Below, one piece after another: positions 5,935 through 9,165 of a DNA stretch of 9,165 nucleotides (positions are counted from its first letter, which is position 1; each line of letters starts with the position of its first letter). Source of the DNA: an uncultured Alphaproteobacteria bacterium (GTDB lineage: Bacteria > Pseudomonadota > Alphaproteobacteria > Sphingomonadales > Sphingomonadaceae); assembly GCA_903939555.1 (NCBI GenBank), contig CAJAHV010000061.1, positions 1-9,165 on the forward strand. Direction: 5' to 3'. The notes beneath the pieces were generated by a model. That model had not been told where the DNA came from, made no database searches, and saw only the letters and a list, made by a program, of their open reading frames with translations. A program made the position numbers and the translations under genes.

Positions 5935-6714
5935 GTGACTGCGCCGATCTGGCTGCTGGGCTGTGGCAACATGGGTGGCGCGCTGCTGCGTCGCTGGCTG
6001 GCCGATGAAATGGGGCCGGTTGCGGTTATCGATCCGGCTCCGCGTGAGGTGCCCGACGGTGTGCGGGTCAGCGCGGCGCCGCCCGGTGGCCACCCCGATG
6101 TGCTCGTGCTGGCGGTCAAGCCGCAGGTCTGGCGCGAGGCGGCAGCGCCGCTGGCCGCGATCGCCGGGCCGCTGACGCTGGTTGTCTCGGTCATGGCCGG
6201 GGTGACGACCGCCGATATCGCCAGCCTGTTTCCGCAATCGGCCATTGTGCGCGCCATGCCCAATACGCCCGCCGGCATCGGCATGGGCGTGACGGCGCTG
6301 TTCACTGCAGCCGGCGATCTTGCCGAAGGCGCTGCCGAGGCGTTGTTCAGCCCGGCGGGCACCACCGTCTGGCTGGATGACGAAGGCCAGTTCGATGCGG
6401 TGACGGCGGTATCCGGCTCGGGGCCTGGCTATGTCTTTGCCTTCATCGAAGCGCTGGCGGCGGCGGGTGCGGCGGCCGGGCTCGAACCCGGCTTGGCCGC
6501 CCGGTTGGCGCGGGCAACCGTTACCGGCGCGGCAGCGCTGGCGGCGAGCGAGGCGACGACGTCGGCGGCAACGCTGCGCGAACGCGTCACCAGCCCGCAG
6601 GGAACGACGGCGGCCGGGCTGGCGGTGCTGCAACCCGGGCTGGCGCCGTTGCTGGCCGATACGGTGGCGGCCGCGGCGGCGCGGTCGCGGGCATTGGCCG
6701 CTGCAAAGCCATAG
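5935..6714 (+). CDS. proC: Pyrroline-5-carboxylate reductase
   Basis: 259 residues using the GTG at 5935. It reduces 1-pyrroline-5-carboxylate to L-proline with NAD(P)H, the last step of proline synthesis, in the cytoplasm. Motifs: Rossmann GCGNMGGALL (9-18), VLAVKPQVW (58-66), VSVMAGV (84-90), RAMPNTPAGIGMG (106-118), and the dimerisation/substrate domain with SGSGPGYVFAFIEAL (160-174) and VTSPQGTTAAGL (218-229). The usual TSPGG reads TSPQG here, a common variant position. The start is chosen because V-TAPIWLLGCGNMG aligns with sphingomonad ProC and there is no ATG nearby; a GTG at 5875, overlapping the end of ybjN, would add 20 acidic and basic residues encoded partly by the 12-bp repeat. 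Neither start has a good Shine-Dalgarno sequence, so translational coupling to ybjN is likely. The length is slightly short of the usual 265-275. Confidence 0.96.
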   Translation: MTAPIWLLGCGNMGGALLRRWLADEMGPVAVIDPAPREVPDGVRVSAAPPGGHPDVLVLAVKPQVWREAAAPLAAIAGPLTLVVSVMAGVTTADIASLFPQSAIVRAMPNTPAGIGMGVTALFTAAGDLAEGAAEALFSPAGTTVWLDDEGQFDAVTAVSGSGPGYVFAFIEALAAAGAAAGLEPGLAARLARATVTGAAALAASEATTSAATLRERVTSPQGTTAAGLAVLQPGLAPLLADTVAAAAARSRALAAAKP

Positions 6715-6731
6715 CCGGCGCGACGAGTCTT

Positions 6732-6768
6732 ATCGCAATTTCCGATGACGTTGAGCAACATTACCGAT
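6732..6768 (+). promoter_or_regulatory. Candidate OxyR-type operator upstream of katG
   Basis: Four tetranucleotides sit at exact 11-bp steps: ATCG (6732-6735), CGAT (6743-6746), AGCA (6754-6757) and CGAT (6765-6768), each separated by 7 bp; an ATTG at 6776 continues the phase. This follows the ATAG-N7-CTAT-N7-ATAG-N7-CTAT layout known for E. coli OxyR, with changed half-site bases; the first pair is an exact palindrome and contains the LysR-type T-N11-A core. It lies 71-107 bp before the katG ATG, a suitable place for an activator. I see no unambiguous -35/-10 pair beside it, and no oxyR in the window. Confidence 0.45.
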
Positions 6769-6838
6769 TATTTTGATTGCCGCTTGGGGTGTAAAGCAGC
6801 CTCATCGTGATGTCCTTCACGTTTCGGGGAGTTTTTCC

Positions 6839-9055
6839 ATGCGCAAATCCGCAATCACGCTGGCGGCACTGGTCGCTGTATCGCTGACGGCACTGACCGC
6901 CGCGCCGGCTTTTGCCGAAGACATCAACGTGTCGAACAAATTCTGGTGGCCAGAGCAGTTGAACCTGCAACCGCTGCGCCAGAATGCCGTTGAATCGAAT
7001 CCGTTCGGCGGCAGGTTCGATTATGCCGCCGAATTCAAGTCGCTCGACCTTGCCGCCGTGAAGGGCGATATCGCCAAGGCGCTGACCGAGTCGCAGCCTT
7101 GGTGGCCGGCGGATTATGGCAATTATGGCCCGTTCTTCATCCGCATGGCCTGGCACAGCGCCGGCACCTATCGCACCACCGATGGCCGTGGCGGCGCCGG
7201 TGGTGGCCAGCAGCGTTTCGAACCGCTCAACAGCTGGCCCGACAATGTCAATCTCGACAAGGCGCGGCGGCTGTTGTGGCCGGTGAAGGCCAAATATGGC
7301 CGCAAGATCTCCTGGGCCGATCTGATGGTGCTGGCCGGCAATGTCTCGCTCGAACAAATGGGCTTCAAAACCTATGGCTTTGGCGGCGGCCGCACCGATG
7401 ATTGGGAAGCCGATCAGCTGTTCTGGGGACCGGAACAGAAGTTCCTTGACGACAAGCGCTACAGCGGCGACCGCAAGCTCGCCAAGCCACTGGCCGCCGT
7501 CCAGATGGGGCTGATCTATGTCAACCCGGAAGGCCCCAACGGCAACCCCGATCCGCTGCTCGCGGCCAAGGATATCCGCGAAACCTTCGGCCGGATGGCG
7601 ATGAACGATGAAGAAACGCTGGCGCTGATCGCCGGTGGCCACAGCTTCGGCAAGGCGCATGGTGCCAAGGCGCCGGCTGGCTGTGTCGGCAAGGAGCCGG
7701 CGGCCGAGGCAGTCGAAAAACAGGGCCTGGGCTGGGAAAACAAGTGCGGTACCGGGGCAGGGGTCGATACGATTTCCAGCGGCCTGGAAGGTGCCTGGAC
7801 ATCGACGCCGACCGCTTTTTCAATGCAGTATCTCGAAAACCTGTTCAAATACAATTGGGTAAAGACCAAGAGTCCGGCTGGCGCGACCCAGTGGATCCCG
7901 GCCAATGGTGCCGGTGCCGGGACCGTGCCCGATGCGCATGACCCGACCAAGGCCCATGCGCCGATCATGTTCACCACCGATCTCGCGCTCAAGGAAGATC
8001 CTGCCTATCGCAAGATATCCCAGCGTTTCCTGAAGAACCCCAAGGAGTTCGAACTGGCGTTCGCCAAGGCCTGGTTCAAGCTGACCCATCGCGACATGGG
8101 GCCGCGGGCCCGCTACATCGGCACCGAAGTGCCCGGGGAAACCTTGTCTTGGCAGGATCCGATCCCGGCGGTGACCTATCCGCTCGTCGATGCGGCCGAT
8201 ATCGTCAGCCTGAAGGCACAGGTGCTCAATTCGGGGCTGACAGGGCCAGAACTGGTGCGCACCGCCTGGGCATCGGCGGCGTCGTTCCGCGGTACCGACA
8301 TGCGTGGCGGGGCCAATGGCGCCCGCATCCGGCTCGCCCCGATGAAGGACTGGCAGGCCAATAATCCCGCCGAACTGGCGCGGGTGCTCGGCAAGCTGGA
8401 AGCGATCCAGGCCGGGTTCAACAAGACTGCAACGGGTGGCAAGCAGGTGTCGCTCGCCGATCTTGTTGTGCTTGCCGGCGGTGCCGCCATCGAACAGGCG
8501 GCAGCCAAGGCAGGCAAGACGGTAATGGTGCCCTTTACCCCGGGCCGCGCCGATGCCAGCCAGGCGCAGACCGACACCGCATCGTTCGCGGCGCTCGAAC
8601 CGACGGCTGATGGTTTCCGCAACTATTATGGCGCGGACAACCGGCTGTCACCGGCCGAAATGCTTGTCGACAAGGCCAGTCTGCTTGCCCTGACGGTACC
8701 AGAAATGACCGTGCTCGTCGGTGGCCTGCGCGTGCTGGATGCCAATGTTGGCGGTAGCCGCGAGGGGGTTCTGACCGAGCGTCCGGGCACGCTCAGCAAT
8801 GACTTTTTCGTCAACCTGCTGGGCATGGAAACGCAATGGAGCAAGGCCGCCAGCCCCGGCATTTATGAAGGCGTTGACCGCGCCACCGGCAAGCGCAAGT
8901 GGACGGCGACGCCTGTCGACCTGATTTTCGGATCGCATTCGGAACTGCGCGCGGTCGCCGAAGTCTATGGGGCCAATGATGGCCGCGACAAGTTCGTCGG
9001 CGATTTCGTGGCGGCATGGACCAAGGTGATGAACCTCGATCGCTTCCGCAACTGA
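6839..9055 (+). CDS. katG: Catalase-peroxidase with Sec signal peptide (periplasmic KatG)
   Basis: 738 residues; the ATG at 6839 follows GGGGAG by 7 nt. The enzyme breaks down H2O2 by catalase and peroxidase reactions with one heme b. Residues 1-26 are a Sec signal peptide (MRK, a hydrophobic core, then AFA-ED with likely cleavage after Ala26). The N-terminal catalytic domain holds distal Arg102, Trp105 and His106 (IRMAWHSAGTYR), the Met-Tyr-Trp cross-link trio Met253, Tyr227 and Trp105, proximal His268 (AGGHSFGKAHG), Trp320, Asp381 (FTTDLALK) and mobile Arg418 (THRDMGPR). These match M. tuberculosis Trp107, Tyr229, Met255, His270, Trp321, Asp381 and Arg418. The heme-free C-terminal duplicate (about 440-738) is complete. 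Cys282 and Cys303, in the loop GCVG...NKCGTG, resemble the pair in exported KatP-like enzymes and could form a disulfide. The gene lies 124 bp after proC with its own candidate operator and ends before a hairpin terminator, so it is likely a single-gene unit induced by peroxide. Confidence 0.97.
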   Translation: MRKSAITLAALVAVSLTALTAAPAFAEDINVSNKFWWPEQLNLQPLRQNAVESNPFGGRFDYAAEFKSLDLAAVKGDIAKALTESQPWWPADYGNYGPFFIRMAWHSAGTYRTTDGRGGAGGGQQRFEPLNSWPDNVNLDKARRLLWPVKAKYGRKISWADLMVLAGNVSLEQMGFKTYGFGGGRTDDWEADQLFWGPEQKFLDDKRYSGDRKLAKPLAAVQMGLIYVNPEGPNGNPDPLLAAKDIRETFGRMAMNDEETLALIAGGHSFGKAHGAKAPAGCVGKEPAAEAVEKQGLGWENKCGTGAGVDTISSGLEGAWTSTPTAFSMQYLENLFKYNWVKTKSPAGATQWIPANGAGAGTVPDAHDPTKAHAPIMFTTDLALKEDPAYRKISQRFLKNPKEFELAFAKAWFKLTHRDMGPRARYIGTEVPGETLSWQDPIPAVTYPLVDAADIVSLKAQVLNSGLTGPELVRTAWASAASFRGTDMRGGANGARIRLAPMKDWQANNPAELARVLGKLEAIQAGFNKTATGGKQVSLADLVVLAGGAAIEQAAAKAGKTVMVPFTPGRADASQAQTDTASFAALEPTADGFRNYYGADNRLSPAEMLVDKASLLALTVPEMTVLVGGLRVLDANVGGSREGVLTERPGTLSNDFFVNLLGMETQWSKAASPGIYEGVDRATGKRKWTATPVDLIFGSHSELRAVAEVYGANDGRDKFVGDFVAAWTKVMNLDRFRN

Positions 9056-9076
9056 GATCGACCCGGGGTTGCGTGC

Positions 9077-9104
9077 ACGGCGGCGTGGCAACACGCCGCC
9101 GTTT
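9077..9104 (+). terminator. Hairpin terminator after katG
   Basis: ACGGCGGCGTG (9077-9087) and CACGCCGCCGT (9092-9102) form a perfect 11-bp stem around a GCAA tetraloop, 21 nt after the katG stop, followed only by TTT (9102-9104). The stem is very strong, the T run short, as is common in high-GC genomes. It could also work for a minus-strand gene converging from beyond 9165. Confidence 0.75.
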
Positions 9105-9165
9105 GCCCTCGGGGCCGGCTGCAGTACATCATCGTCTTGCCGTCGCCTTTGAGCATCACGCTGGC

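Noticed and set aside
6761..7660. 299-residue minus-strand open frame opposite the start of katG
   Set aside because: Antisense to the conserved catalytic domain of katG and lacking any family motif.
9105..9165. Possible 3' end of a minus-strand gene entering from the right edge
   Set aside because: A minus frame is open here (containing MLKGDGKTMMYC), but it would run through the terminator and about 90 bp into katG before stopping at 8965; too short to identify or support.

Overview
This is a GC-rich window from an alphaproteobacterial chromosome, most likely a sphingomonad (Sphingomonadales). I infer this from the codon bias towards G/C at third positions, from how closely Tgt, TlyA and ProC match the versions I know from that order, and from the run TspO - UbiK/BMFP - YbjN - ProC, a gene order I recall from sphingomonads. 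No rRNA, tRNA, CRISPR array, transposase, phage gene or att-like repeat is visible. It reads as a housekeeping region, not an island.

Layout. 1-900 (+) is the C-terminal part of a FAD-dependent DAO-family oxidoreductase whose start lies outside the window. It converges on a minus-strand pair: a di-heme cytochrome c peroxidase predicted to be a lipoprotein (960-2219), lying downstream of tgt (2335-3483), the tRNA-guanine transglycosylase of queuosine synthesis. A gap of about 146 bp separates tgt from a divergent plus-strand series: tlyA-type rRNA methyltransferase (3630-4364), a TspO/MBR membrane protein (4444-4980), a UbiK/BMFP small coiled-coil protein (4985-5272), a YbjN-domain protein (5367-5885) and proC (5935-6714). 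After a 124-bp regulatory gap comes katG (6839-9055), a catalase-peroxidase with a clear Sec signal peptide, followed by a strong GC-rich hairpin (9077-9104).

How the genes work together. Translation and RNA modification (tgt, tlyA), proline synthesis (proC) and ubiquinone assembly (ubiK) are basic functions. The unifying accessory theme is peroxide handling outside the cytoplasm: the cytochrome c peroxidase has a lipobox and a Pro-Thr tether, and KatG has a signal peptide and a cysteine pair that I associate with periplasmic KatG/KatP forms. The katG upstream gap carries an 11-bp-phased array of ATCG/CGAT-like half-sites that resembles an OxyR operator. I see no clearly undescribed multi-gene system. 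The best leads are the katG operator, the exported peroxidase pair, and a short insertion next to the zinc site of Tgt.
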